Assembly: GCA_021796445.1 (NCBI GenBank)
Contig: JAKACB010000005.1
Coordinates: 1 to 42,163 of the forward strand
Reading direction: 5' to 3'
DNA from: Nanobdellota archaeon
GTDB taxonomy: Archaea > Nanoarchaeota > Nanoarchaeia > Parvarchaeales > Parvarchaeaceae
DNA length: 42,163 nt
Shown here: positions 1-7,849 of the stretch, piece by piece
Layout: every line of letters starts with the position of its first letter
Numbering within the stretch: position 1 is the first letter of the stretch
The notes under the pieces: model-generated
What the model was told of the DNA's origin: nothing
Seen by the model: the letters and a program-made list of their open reading frames with translations, nothing else
Databases searched by the model: none
Translations under genes and position numbers: made by a program

Positions 1-287
1 TTGTTTACCACTAACCAGTCAATCTTAAGTAGATTCTTCTTATAAAGTTCTAATGCGCATGCTCCTACTATTTTGCCATCATCTGAATTAGCAGATATAA
101 ATAGATAAGATGAATCAAAAATTTTTTTATTGTTATAAAACTTTAGGTATTCAAACTTGCTTTCATTATTTTCCACAGGATCTACTTTAATCCAGGCCCT
201 TAAGAACTTTATTATGTCCTTACGCTTATTTTTATCTTTTTCCAGTTTTATATTAAATGCTATTCTTTCCTTAATTTTAAATTCCAT
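1..287 (-). CDS. GNAT-like acetyltransferase, N-terminal part (cut by window edge)
   Basis: Open reading frame starting at the ATG at 287 and running off the left edge, so only about 95 N-terminal residues are visible. Residues near 65-95 (ISANSDDGKIVGACALELY, then KIDWLVV) look like the beta2-beta4 part of a GNAT N-acetyltransferase, where a solvent-exposed turn with a 'GKIVG' strand is followed by a strand leading to the acetyl-CoA binding loop. The CoA-binding R/Q-x-x-G-x-G/A loop would lie outside the window, so the family call is tentative. A TATA-like tatttaaa at 321-328 lies about 37 nt before the start, implying a short leader. The substrate cannot be told. Confidence 0.5.
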   Translation of the reverse strand, partial: MEFKIKERIAFNIKLEKDKNKRKDIIKFLRAWIKVDPVENNESKFEYLKFYNNKKIFDSSYLFISANSDDGKIVGACALELYKKNLLKIDWLVVN

Positions 288-429
288 TCATTATCATACT
301 TTATTGAATAAAAATATAGATATTTAAATTTATTAGTAATATTTTTATCTATAATTTCTTTAACACAATTTATGCTTTTATACTTAGTTTTGTTTATACT
401 TAATACAAAGTAACTTTTTGTAGATAGAT

Positions 430-1329
430 TTACTTTCTTCTTTTTAATTTTCCAATCGAGCCGCTCGTCTTTATTAAAACCTTGATTATCTCACTTCTTG
501 GAAGATCATCAGATTTTGATTTACATACAGAATTCACCGAAAAAACATTACTTTTATTCGCAAAGCTAGTTTCAGATATAAATATCTCAGGCTGTCCTTT
601 TATAAAATTTAATTTTTTTAACTCATTCTGAACGTTTCTTATAAAAGTACCTGGATCTATACTTGATGGTACTTCATACCTAACTTTTACTCTTCTATAT
701 TCCTCATTATTAAGAAATATTGATGCCTGTAATACAATGCTATTTGGGATTTTTATAGGGATATTATTATCCAAACGAATTGTAGTGAATGTTAATGTCA
801 TCTTTTCCACTACTCCGGTATAACCTGGAACAAGAAAATCATTAGAAAAAAATTTTGGTGGATAACTTGGAGCTATTAAACCATACTGCCATGTACTTAA
901 AGTTATATTGTCTCCAATGTTAAAAGGCTTCGAAAAAAGAAGGACTATGCCACTAAAAAAGTTCGAAAGAGAAGCCTGCGCAGCCAATCCCACTACAACT
1001 CCTACAAACCCTCCACCCAATATAATAGAAGTTAAACCTATTTTAAAGGAAGCAAATGCAATCGCTATTACTATTATGTATCCAGCTAACCTAACAACAA
1101 AAACTATTGTATTGCTGACCTGTTTATTCTTATTGTTTGCCTTTGCTTCGATTATATCACTTACAAAATTAACGATTAAAACGCCTCCAGTTAATATAAT
1201 GAAAATATCTATTATCTTATTAACATTCTCAGGTATACCTGATATTAGGCTAACGATGTATGCTATTATAGAGAATATCACTAAAACCGAAATTATAAAA
1301 TAAATTTTATTCTTAACTTTTGCATTCAT
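430..1329 (-). CDS. mscS: MscS-family small-conductance mechanosensitive channel
   Basis: 299 residues. Three hydrophobic helices occupy roughly residues 8-30, 36-57 and 74-97, followed by the Gly/Ala-rich pore helix GGGFVGVVVGLAAQASLSNF (about 105-124), then the signature SKPFNIGD and a beta domain with IKIPNS and LNNEEYRR, all hallmarks of MscS. Such channels open under membrane tension to release solutes during osmotic downshock. Between the conserved FNIGD and the GVVEKMTLTFTTIR strand there is an insertion of roughly 20 residues rich in aromatic residues and Pro, where most relatives have a tight turn. The C-terminal domain is shorter than in E. coli MscS. The gene sits 34 bp after a small membrane protein in the same direction and may be the last gene of that cluster. 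Confidence 0.9.
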   Translation of the reverse strand: MNAKVKNKIYFIISVLVIFSIIAYIVSLISGIPENVNKIIDIFIILTGGVLIVNFVSDIIEAKANNKNKQVSNTIVFVVRLAGYIIVIAIAFASFKIGLTSIILGGGFVGVVVGLAAQASLSNFFSGIVLLFSKPFNIGDNITLSTWQYGLIAPSYPPKFFSNDFLVPGYTGVVEKMTLTFTTIRLDNNIPIKIPNSIVLQASIFLNNEEYRRVKVRYEVPSSIDPGTFIRNVQNELKKLNFIKGQPEIFISETSFANKSNVFSVNSVCKSKSDDLPRSEIIKVLIKTSGSIGKLKRRK

Positions 1330-1363
1330 TACCTTAAATAAAATTCATTATATAAAATCTTTA

Positions 1364-1741
1364 TTATTTGCTTTTAATTAACTGCTGATTCTTTCCCAAT
1401 ACCATAATTATTGATATTATAATCGATTCTGCAATTATTATAGTTATCAATAACCCATAGAGATAAAAGTATATTTCAAACAAAGGCGAGGTAAACAATC
1501 CTGCAATAAGAAATAAAGTAATTATAGCAGGAGACAAAAAAAGCACTGAGATTTTCCACCAGTTATTCTTAAACAAGGCTATTCTCTGAGTATTTGCAAC
1601 CCTCATCTTGCTGAATCTATTGAAGAAAAGGGCCATAGAAACAACTAGTAGCAATGCTGCTATCGATACCAGGACTATCGGGATTATAAATCCTGTAAAT
1701 GGGTTTACTACTGATGTATTTATTAAAATTGCACTAGTCAT
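1364..1741 (-). CDS. Small polytopic membrane protein, unknown family
   Basis: 125 residues from the ATG at 1741; a TTG four codons upstream (1753) would add MLLV but overlaps the upstream gene more. The ATG choice leaves an 8-nt overlap with the stop of the preceding gene (1734-1736), which suggests translational coupling. Three or four hydrophobic segments are visible (about residues 10-37, 62-85, 92-115) separated by a short basic loop (RFSKMRVANTQR). No cofactor-binding His/Cys motif is apparent. I do not recognise a family. Its coupling to another small membrane protein, downstream of a DoxX-like protein and two cupredoxins, makes a part in a membrane redox complex thinkable, but this is inference from position only. 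Confidence 0.7.
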   Translation of the reverse strand: MTSAILINTSVVNPFTGFIIPIVLVSIAALLLVVSMALFFNRFSKMRVANTQRIALFKNNWWKISVLFLSPAIITLFLIAGLFTSPLFEIYFYLYGLLITIIIAESIIISIIMVLGKNQQLIKSK

Positions 1742-2288
1742 AACTAAAAGCAAACCTCGCCAGGTATTTTAATGATATACTTATAATTGATAAAGCTACC
1801 AGTAAAAATGCAACTGTACCAAGTATTACACCCAACAAAAAGGATACTGTTGTATAACTTGTCAATATGCTTACAAAAAACGCAGCTATTGCAAGCAGCA
1901 CAAATACAGAAGCCAAAATAAGCATAGAAAATGGATTATTATCCCTGTTAAGATTCAATATCATCGTAACTATTGGAGCATTATCCTTCCTATGTCTAAA
2001 TAATGCTATGAATGATATTAATCCAAAGAAAAGTACTGAAATCCCTACAACTATATCTATTCCAACGAAAACGTAATTTATATCAAAAAGATAATTATAG
2101 TTTGCTGGCCCTGTTACACTTACTGCACTCGCAGTAGGAGCAGCATAGGAAATAGACGAAATTTTTGGATAAACTGCAAAAAAGACAAGAATTAAGCTAA
2201 TTATTACCAATATTGCAAATCCAAATTTTACATAGTTTAATTTGTTTGAGACGGTATAGACGGAAACGTCTTTTTTTGAACTTCTCAT
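1734..2288 (-). CDS. Four-helix membrane protein, unknown family
   Basis: 184 residues starting at ATG 2288. A short basic N-terminus (MRSSKKDVS) precedes a helix at about 20-40, then an external Ser/Ala-rich loop, and three further helices at about 68-93, 112-140 and 145-172. A TATA-like tttatatttt (minus sense, about 2305-2315) lies about 22-25 nt before the start, so it may be transcribed apart from the DoxX-like gene upstream (30-bp gap). The stop overlaps the next gene by 8 nt. No family recognised; no metal-ligand motif seen. Confidence 0.7.
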   Translation of the reverse strand: MRSSKKDVSVYTVSNKLNYVKFGFAILVIISLILVFFAVYPKISSISYAAPTASAVSVTGPANYNYLFDINYVFVGIDIVVGISVLFFGLISFIALFRHRKDNAPIVTMILNLNRDNNPFSMLILASVFVLLAIAAFFVSILTSYTTVSFLLGVILGTVAFLLVALSIISISLKYLARFAFSYD

Positions 2289-2318
2289 ATATAATAAATT
2301 AAATGAAAATATAAATAG

Positions 2319-3293
2319 TTATTTTTTTGCGTAAAAGCCTAAGATTTTTAAGTTCGAATTATAAAAAATAAGCATTAAAAATATAAGAACGTAAAGAGGG
2401 CCAGCAGCCAAATCCGTTATTCCTGGAAAGAAAGGCCCTCCAAAACCCTGTATAACAGACCATGAAAATAGGCTGTATACTATACCCGCCAGATAATCCC
2501 ATTTTCTGAATAAACCGAAAATAAGTAATAAAGCTATAGCAAACTCTGAAAATGCATACAAGTATAAAAATAAATGTATGTTTGGCAGGATTAGTTTATC
2601 CCAAAACAAAAAGAATGGAATTAAAAATCTAGGCTCACCTAAAAGCTGCATAAGTTGATTCCCGGCAACATTAGATGCTGTGCCGCTGACTAACTTTAAC
2701 GAAGCGTTTATGGCCAAAAGTGCTCCAAAAGTTATTGAAAATAGCGCAAAAACCATTATTTTTTCATTTTTTGACTTTGTTTGTTTAAAGTATCCAATTT
2801 TTTGCCATATTTTATGTTTCTTTTCTATTATTTTGTCAAGGGATTTATCATAGGTCTTGAAATTCCTATCAGTAAATATTAGAAGTAGAAATAAAAGGAA
2901 GTAAAATGGGGTTGCACCAATGTTAAGCGTTCCTGCTATATACGGGCCTCCAAACTGACTTATAGTTAGCCAGATAACTATTGAGTATACCGCGCCTGTA
3001 ATATACAAAAACTTTTTGAAAAGCCCTAAAATAAGAAACAAACCGATTAAGAACTCAACAACTATTGCAAAAGCCACAAGAAAATTTATGTTATTTGCGG
3101 TAAAGTTCGCCCAAAATGCAACCCAGGGGTAGACAAAAGACCATGCACCATACGCACCTGAAAGTACATTCTCCTTTATCAAATAAGCAGAATCCGGTAT
3201 CAATTTAAGCATTGAATCTGCTATAAATATTAAACCTAAAATAAGCCTAGTTACAAATGGTATTTTGTCAGACCAACCTTTAAATTTTCCCAT
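2319..3293 (-). CDS. Tandem-duplicated DoxX/DoxD-like membrane protein
   Basis: 324 residues from ATG 3293 (a TTG at 3305 is possible but less likely). Two homologous halves are visible: GLFKKFLYITGAVYSIVIW...FGGPYIAG in the first and GLFRKWDYLAGIVYSLFSW...FGGPFFPG in the second, each ending in a Leu/Ile-rich helix (FLLLIF, FLMLIF). Each half resembles one four-helix DoxX domain, the family that includes the DoxD subunit of the Acidianus terminal quinol oxidase / thiosulfate:quinone oxidoreductase. Known single-domain members are about half this length, so this is an internal duplication giving about eight helices. It follows two cupredoxin genes by 15 bp, which suggests a shared electron-transfer role at the outer face of the membrane. 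The actual substrate is unknown. Confidence 0.75.
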   Translation of the reverse strand: MGKFKGWSDKIPFVTRLILGLIFIADSMLKLIPDSAYLIKENVLSGAYGAWSFVYPWVAFWANFTANNINFLVAFAIVVEFLIGLFLILGLFKKFLYITGAVYSIVIWLTISQFGGPYIAGTLNIGATPFYFLLFLLLIFTDRNFKTYDKSLDKIIEKKHKIWQKIGYFKQTKSKNEKIMVFALFSITFGALLAINASLKLVSGTASNVAGNQLMQLLGEPRFLIPFFLFWDKLILPNIHLFLYLYAFSEFAIALLLIFGLFRKWDYLAGIVYSLFSWSVIQGFGGPFFPGITDLAAGPLYVLIFLMLIFYNSNLKILGFYAKK

Positions 3294-3320
3294 AAGCGGA
3301 ATCAATTAAGGTAGCATTGA

Positions 3321-4052
3321 TTAAGAATAACCATTACCGCCACTGCTGCTTGTAGAAGGAGAACTGCTTACTACTATTTTACCGTACATTCCTAAAGCTG
3401 CATGCCCGAATATCGGACAGATATACCAGTATATTCCATTAGCATTTGCTGTAAATGTTTCTCTTTCCTCGTATATACGGCCATTCTTAGGAGGTGGTAT
3501 AAGTATACCTTTTACAACGATATCCTGTGAACTAGTATAACCATCAAATGCCGTTTCTGGTCCTGGAATAGAATAAGGCGGAGCAAAACTGTTATTGGTT
3601 ATCATATATCCATGATAAGCATAGTCAGATAAATCAAATGCATCAAAGGTAACGATTGAACCTTGTTTTATAATAATTGTAGGATTTATAAGTCCATATA
3701 CCATAAAAGCAGGAAGTGCCTGAAGGTCTAACTCTCCTAACAATGCTTTGTAAGGTGTACTTGTTCCTGGAATTGTGGAATTCAGAGTTATATTATTTGC
3801 TGGATCTGAAGACAAATTATCTATCATACCCATGGATATTGTCGCGGATTTATTTACATATATTGTATTTGTAGCTGCGTTAACTGTAACCCCTGCAGGT
3901 ACAGTACTTAAAGCAGTGGAAACAGAAATGGATACCGGCCCTGCGAAGTTTATCGTATGATTAATAGTAAGAAATGCCACTATGATAATTATTACTGCTA
4001 TTACAATTATTGTTGCTAAAATCATGGCATTGCTGTTTTTAGGATTTTCCAT
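3321..4052 (-). CDS. Membrane-anchored cupredoxin (sulfocyanin-like), paralogue A
   Basis: 243 residues. A single N-terminal helix (about 10-32, ILATIIVIAVIIIIVAF) anchors an extracytoplasmic domain. The C-terminal cupredoxin fold has the type-1 copper ligands His147 (DYAYHGYM), Cys212 and His217 (YICPIFGHAALGM) and Met222, with C-x4-H-x4-M spacing as in sulfocyanin-type blue copper proteins. A Ser/Gly-rich tail follows. It is clearly a paralogue of the next gene: GLINPTIIIKQGS here versus GLIDPTFIIKQGS there. Start and upstream stop share one base (TAATG), so the two are translated as a pair. Likely role is single-electron transfer outside the membrane, by analogy with archaeal sulfocyanins; the partner is not identified here. 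Confidence 0.85.
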   Translation of the reverse strand: MENPKNSNAMILATIIVIAVIIIIVAFLTINHTINFAGPVSISVSTALSTVPAGVTVNAATNTIYVNKSATISMGMIDNLSSDPANNITLNSTIPGTSTPYKALLGELDLQALPAFMVYGLINPTIIIKQGSIVTFDAFDLSDYAYHGYMITNNSFAPPYSIPGPETAFDGYTSSQDIVVKGILIPPPKNGRIYEERETFTANANGIYWYICPIFGHAALGMYGKIVVSSSPSTSSSGGNGYS

Positions 4053-4717
4053 TATACTACCTCAATTTTACCATACATCCCTAATTGAGCATGCCCTGGT
4101 ATCGGACAAAGATAATAATAGGTACCGGTAGAATTAAATGTATAAGAACCGCTTGTCGAATAAATGCTTCCGCTGAAAGGATTATTAAAGTTAGCAGGTG
4201 GCGGCAATGCTGGTAAATACATAAGATCTGACTTCAAAGCAATAGGTGAGAGCGTAGTAAATGGATTAAATGGAGGAGTTTGAGCAGTTATAGCAAATAT
4301 GTGTATCTCTGCCCCAAGATTTATAAAAACGAAGTTTACGGTTGAGCCCTGTTTTATAATAAATGTAGGGTCTATAAGGCCATAATCTCCAAAATATGGA
4401 AGCTCATGATTTGGAGTCGCAAGATAAGAATCTGTAGCGGTTATATTAACTGGGTAAGTTATATTATGAATAGGATTATAAGAAATATTTTCATAAGCCA
4501 CTAAAGGAATTGTAACATTTGGCCCTGTTATTACTATTGAATTATTCGCAGAATAGACAGCTACTCCACTAGGTACTGTACGAACAAATTTAAGCAGTGC
4601 AGCAGAGGGAGAAGAAGGAACTAATGTGTAGATTATAAATACTGCTATAACCACAATTACAGCTACTACAATTACCTCATAAATAAAAAAATTATTTTTC
4701 TTTGGTTTATCTTGCAT
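4052..4717 (-). CDS. Membrane-anchored cupredoxin (sulfocyanin-like), paralogue B
   Basis: 221 residues. N-terminal hydrophobic anchor at about 11-33, then an extracytoplasmic domain whose copper site is complete: His139 (GAEIHIFAI), Cys204 and His209 (YLCPIPGHAQLGM) and Met214. The domain ends four residues after the GKIEVV strand, without the Ser/Gly tail of its neighbour. Many N-x-S/T sequons (for example NNS, NVT, NIS, NIT) are consistent with a glycosylated surface protein. It begins 1 nt after the upstream small protein's stop and overlaps the downstream paralogue, so the three genes form a tight operon. Two tandem blue-copper paralogues with different residues around the first His may have different redox potentials, which is inference. 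Confidence 0.85.
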   Translation of the reverse strand: MQDKPKKNNFFIYEVIVVAVIVVIAVFIIYTLVPSSPSAALLKFVRTVPSGVAVYSANNSIVITGPNVTIPLVAYENISYNPIHNITYPVNITATDSYLATPNHELPYFGDYGLIDPTFIIKQGSTVNFVFINLGAEIHIFAITAQTPPFNPFTTLSPIALKSDLMYLPALPPPANFNNPFSGSIYSTSGSYTFNSTGTYYYLCPIPGHAQLGMYGKIEVV

Positions 4718-4718
4718 T

Positions 4719-5075
4719 TTATTTATAAGAATTTAGCTTATTTAAACTTTTATGCAGATTATTAAAATATTTGTAGAGTTTTAAAGCAGCCATACTAAAG
4801 AGCTTAAAATCTATATAAGTGCCTATAACCGCAACTCCATATGTTATCGGTAGAGTAATAGCAGCATGCTGCACATATGCAAATTGATATTCGTAGCTAG
4901 GTATAATGTTGAGCCCTTTCTCTGCTAATAAAACTGAATACGCCTCTGGAAATGCCGCTATACCTAATACCGCCAACTTGTATGCTTTTGGATGTTTTTT
5001 AATATAACCAAAGAATTTATCCTTAATTTGAACCTTATCATTGGATAATAAACCTTCAAGATTACTTGGCCCCAT
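4719..5075 (-). CDS. Small protein heading the cupredoxin operon, unknown
   Basis: 118 residues from ATG 5075 (a TTG one codon upstream is also open). The N-terminus is charged (KVQIKDKFFGYIKKHPKAYK), followed by a moderately hydrophobic helix (about 35-52, LAVLGIAAFPEAYSVLLA), a second hydrophobic stretch (about 72-95, HAAITLPITYGVAVIGTYID) and a basic tail. A two-helix membrane protein is likely. No family recognised. Its stop lies 1 nt before the start of cupredoxin B, so it is probably co-expressed with the redox genes. A TATA-like element (tatatatcggtatataa, near 5087-5103) lies just upstream. Confidence 0.65.
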   Translation of the reverse strand: MGPSNLEGLLSNDKVQIKDKFFGYIKKHPKAYKLAVLGIAAFPEAYSVLLAEKGLNIIPSYEYQFAYVQHAAITLPITYGVAVIGTYIDFKLFSMAALKLYKYFNNLHKSLNKLNSYK

Positions 5076-5113
5076 CAATAAAAAGTAGATATATCGGTAT
5101 ATAAACGTTTAAT

Positions 5114-5776
5114 CTAAGGAGTTATGTACTTTTTCCAGTTTGTTCTGTCTTTTTCAACAGGCAAATAATGAACATCTTCATTAATATCCTCCTCAGTGAT
5201 ATCTGCAAGTCTCAGATTATTTGGATTATTATGCTCTAATATATTTAGAATTTTCTTACCGTTCTCCAAAGAGGGATAAACATGCCAACAAACCGTTTGT
5301 CCATCACTGTTTTTTCTTATATTCTCTATTATGTATTCTCTTCTTTCGTCTATATCGCTAGCCACTGGGCTATCTCCTAAAATAAGTTTATAAAATCTAA
5401 AAAAGTTATTATCCGCATTGACTTTCCTCTGATCATATAAACCTATTGTATAAACAAGGTTCTTTTTCAGATGATTGCTAAACAGATCGCCATCATTCGC
5501 TTTAGAAACATAATTAATCCTTCCAGGAACACTGTTCTTGAAGAGATAAAGAAAATTCTCTCCATCCTTATTAACAATATACGCATGTAACCTTTTATAA
5601 GTTAAAACATCTGAATTTTTGTACAATTTGTACTCTGAATCAAATTTATCGCCCTGCGGATTTATCTTCAAAACTGCGAAGGAAAATACAAAATCCATGT
5701 TATTTGTGTAGCCATTATAAGAATCTATTTTTTCAGCATTTGTTAATAAGGATTCTAATATTTCCTCCTTTTTCAT
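5114..5776 (-). CDS. Hypothetical soluble protein
   Basis: 220 residues, no signal peptide and no membrane segment; mixed charged alpha/beta composition. Visible blocks include FVFSFAVLKI, LYKNSDVLTYKRLHAYIV, GDSPVASDIDERREYIIE and a C-terminal half ending in HYLPVEKDRTNWKKYITP. No motif that I recognise. The ATG at 5776 has a TATA-like ctaatatataaa (plus sense, about 5793-5804) at the distance expected for a leaderless transcript. It is separated by 35 bp from the cupredoxin operon in the same direction and could be its first gene, but nothing ties it to redox function. Confidence 0.6.
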   Translation of the reverse strand: MKKEEILESLLTNAEKIDSYNGYTNNMDFVFSFAVLKINPQGDKFDSEYKLYKNSDVLTYKRLHAYIVNKDGENFLYLFKNSVPGRINYVSKANDGDLFSNHLKKNLVYTIGLYDQRKVNADNNFFRFYKLILGDSPVASDIDERREYIIENIRKNSDGQTVCWHVYPSLENGKKILNILEHNNPNNLRLADITEEDINEDVHYLPVEKDRTNWKKYITP

Positions 5777-5862
5777 AAATTTTATAGAAAAATTCTAATA
5801 TATAAATGTTATTATTTGTAAATTTTACAATAATACCTATCAAAATTGAAATTTAATGGTGA

Positions 5863-7641
5863 TTAGTATTCCTTAACGCTCTTGTACATTTTATCGAACT
5901 CGTCCCAAAGCTCGGCAGGCAGATGCTTTTCAAATTTTTTAAAGAAGACTTTCACCTCATTTAATTCCTTCAACCAGCCTTGCTTATTAAAATATAACAA
6001 CCCCTCGATTTTTTCTTTTCCAATATTCAATCCATTTAAATTTAAATCCTCTATCTTAGGTATAAAACCAATAGGCAGTTCAATTGCATTTACTTTTCTA
6101 TCAACTCTGTCAATCATCCATTTTAGTATCCTAAAGTTTTCGCTGAAGCCGGGCCAGATATAATTTCCTTTTTCATCTTTTCTAAACCAGTTTACATTAA
6201 AAACCTTTGGAGGAGTTTTTACCCTCTTAGCAACATCAAACCAATGCTTAAAATAATCGCCCATATTATAACCACAAAAAGGAAGCATTGACATCGGATC
6301 AGATCTTATTATTCCGGTAGAATCTGACTGTGCAGCGGTTGTTTCTGCCCTTATCATTGCTCCTAATAATATGCCTTGCTCAAACGTCTTTGCTTCGTAT
6401 ACTAAAGGGATCAGCGAAGAACGCCTGCCACCGAACAGCATAACTGATAATTTAACACCATTTGGAGCTTCATATAACTTAGACTTAAAGGTATACTGTT
6501 TTAACGGAGTTGTAAATCTTGAATTTTTATGTGCTGCGTCTTTACTGCTTCCAGAATGCCATTCCCTGCCAGTCCAATCATATAAGATTTCTGGAGGCTT
6601 GCTTAACCCTTCCCACCAAGGAGTATTGTTCTTTGGATTTAAAGCGACGTTTGTAAAAATTGTATTTCTCCTAAGTGACTGCAATATATTTGGATTGCTA
6701 CTCGGGCCTGTACCATATGCAACTCCAAAGAAACCATTTTCTGGGTTTATCCCTCTAAGTTCTCCTTCTTTGCCTACAAAAAGCCAGCCTATATCATCAC
6801 CAACTGTTCTTGCTTCAAATTCATTGAAATTAGAAGGAGGTTTTATCATCGCTAGATTTGTTTTGCCGCTAGCACTTGGCAATGCGCCACTTATGTAATA
6901 TCTATTTTTTCTTTTCTTATCAACTACTTCAAGAAGAAACATATGCTCTGCTAACCATCCTTCATCCCTTGCAACTACGCTTGCTAGTCTCAAAGCATGC
7001 GGTTTTTTGCTTAGTACCGCATTTCCACCATACTCCGTATTTATGCTCATCAACAACAATTCATCAGGGAAATGGCAGATATACCTATTTTCAATACTTA
7101 AATCACCTGTAGAATGCAATGCCCTCACGTATTTTTTCTTCTTTTTTATTTCTTTTACAGCAACTTGCCCCATTCTTGTAAGGATACGCATGTTTACGAC
7201 TACATATGCACTATCAGTTATTTCAATGCCAACCTGAGAAAAATCCGAGTTTGCTGGACCCATTAGATATGGAATAACATACATTACCCTTCCTTTCATT
7301 GCTCCATTGAAAAATTTCCACATCATTTTAAATGCTTTTTCTTTTTTCATCCATCTATTTGTTGGCCCTGCTTCTTCTGCATTGTCAGTGCATATCAGTG
7401 TCCTATCTTCCACTCTCGCAACATCGTTTCTTTGGGTACGATAAAGATAGCAGTTTTTGTATTCTTTTTCATTAAGTTTTATCCATTTTCCTTCAGTTGT
7501 AAGTAAATTCCTTAACTCTGCATTCTCTCTATAGGAGCCGTCACACCAGTATAGCTTTTCCGGTTTTGTTATTTTCTCGACTTCATAGATCCAAGAAACC
7601 AAAGAATCAGGTAAAGACTTAATATCTTTTTCATCAAGCAT
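5863..7641 (-). CDS. pckG: Phosphoenolpyruvate carboxykinase (GTP)
   Basis: 592 residues, normal length for the GTP-dependent family. It interconverts oxaloacetate + GTP with PEP + CO2 + GDP, joining C4 acids to gluconeogenesis or, in reverse, feeding oxaloacetate. Motifs: YRTQRNDVARVEDRTLIC (67-84, PEP/R-loop region), kinase-1 loop PSASGKTN (255-262), kinase-2 GDDIGW (281-286), and NGFFGVAYGTGPSSNPN. The hyper-reactive P-loop cysteine of the family (PSACGKT) is a serine here (Ser258). The start is supported by an AGGTGA Shine-Dalgarno sequence 6-7 nt before the ATG. It is monocistronic and divergent from an AAA ATPase gene; with the neighbouring glucan genes it makes a central-carbon block. 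Confidence 0.95.
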   Translation of the reverse strand: MLDEKDIKSLPDSLVSWIYEVEKITKPEKLYWCDGSYRENAELRNLLTTEGKWIKLNEKEYKNCYLYRTQRNDVARVEDRTLICTDNAEEAGPTNRWMKKEKAFKMMWKFFNGAMKGRVMYVIPYLMGPANSDFSQVGIEITDSAYVVVNMRILTRMGQVAVKEIKKKKKYVRALHSTGDLSIENRYICHFPDELLLMSINTEYGGNAVLSKKPHALRLASVVARDEGWLAEHMFLLEVVDKKRKNRYYISGALPSASGKTNLAMIKPPSNFNEFEARTVGDDIGWLFVGKEGELRGINPENGFFGVAYGTGPSSNPNILQSLRRNTIFTNVALNPKNNTPWWEGLSKPPEILYDWTGREWHSGSSKDAAHKNSRFTTPLKQYTFKSKLYEAPNGVKLSVMLFGGRRSSLIPLVYEAKTFEQGILLGAMIRAETTAAQSDSTGIIRSDPMSMLPFCGYNMGDYFKHWFDVAKRVKTPPKVFNVNWFRKDEKGNYIWPGFSENFRILKWMIDRVDRKVNAIELPIGFIPKIEDLNLNGLNIGKEKIEGLLYFNKQGWLKELNEVKVFFKKFEKHLPAELWDEFDKMYKSVKEY

Positions 7642-7751
7642 TGCTATTCACCTATAACTTTTTTCAAAGCTTTTGTACTAAATTTAACTAATTTAAAGCC
7701 AAAACATAGTATTTATATTTGTTTAATTAATTTATAGTTTTTTATCGATGC

Positions 7752-7770
7752 CGCTATAAAAATAGCGTTT
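7752..7770 (+). promoter_or_regulatory. Palindromic hairpin in the pckG/AAA divergent promoter region
   Basis: CGCTAT (7752-7757), loop AAAA, ATAGCG (7762-7767), then a short T-run. It lies in the 208-bp gap between the divergent pckG and AAA ATPase starts. Either an operator or the 3' end of a small plus-strand RNA would fit; no gene ends upstream on this strand, so it is not an obvious mRNA terminator. Confidence 0.35.
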
Positions 7771-7817
7771 TTACCTTTATATGAAGTAAAAATTAACCGT
7801 TGAAAGTCAATTAAAAG

Positions 7818-7826
7818 CTTAAATAT
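7818..7826 (+). promoter_or_regulatory. TATA box of the AAA ATPase gene
   Basis: cttaaatat, centred 28 nt before the ATG at 7850, as expected for a leaderless archaeal transcript. Confidence 0.5.
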
Positions 7827-7849
7827 TGGAAGTTTTCAAATGATTAAAT

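Noticed and set aside
6371..6898. Open frame of 175 codons antisense to the PEPCK gene
   Set aside because: The minus-strand frame encodes all PEPCK motifs over the same bases; the antisense translation has no recognisable domain or promoter.
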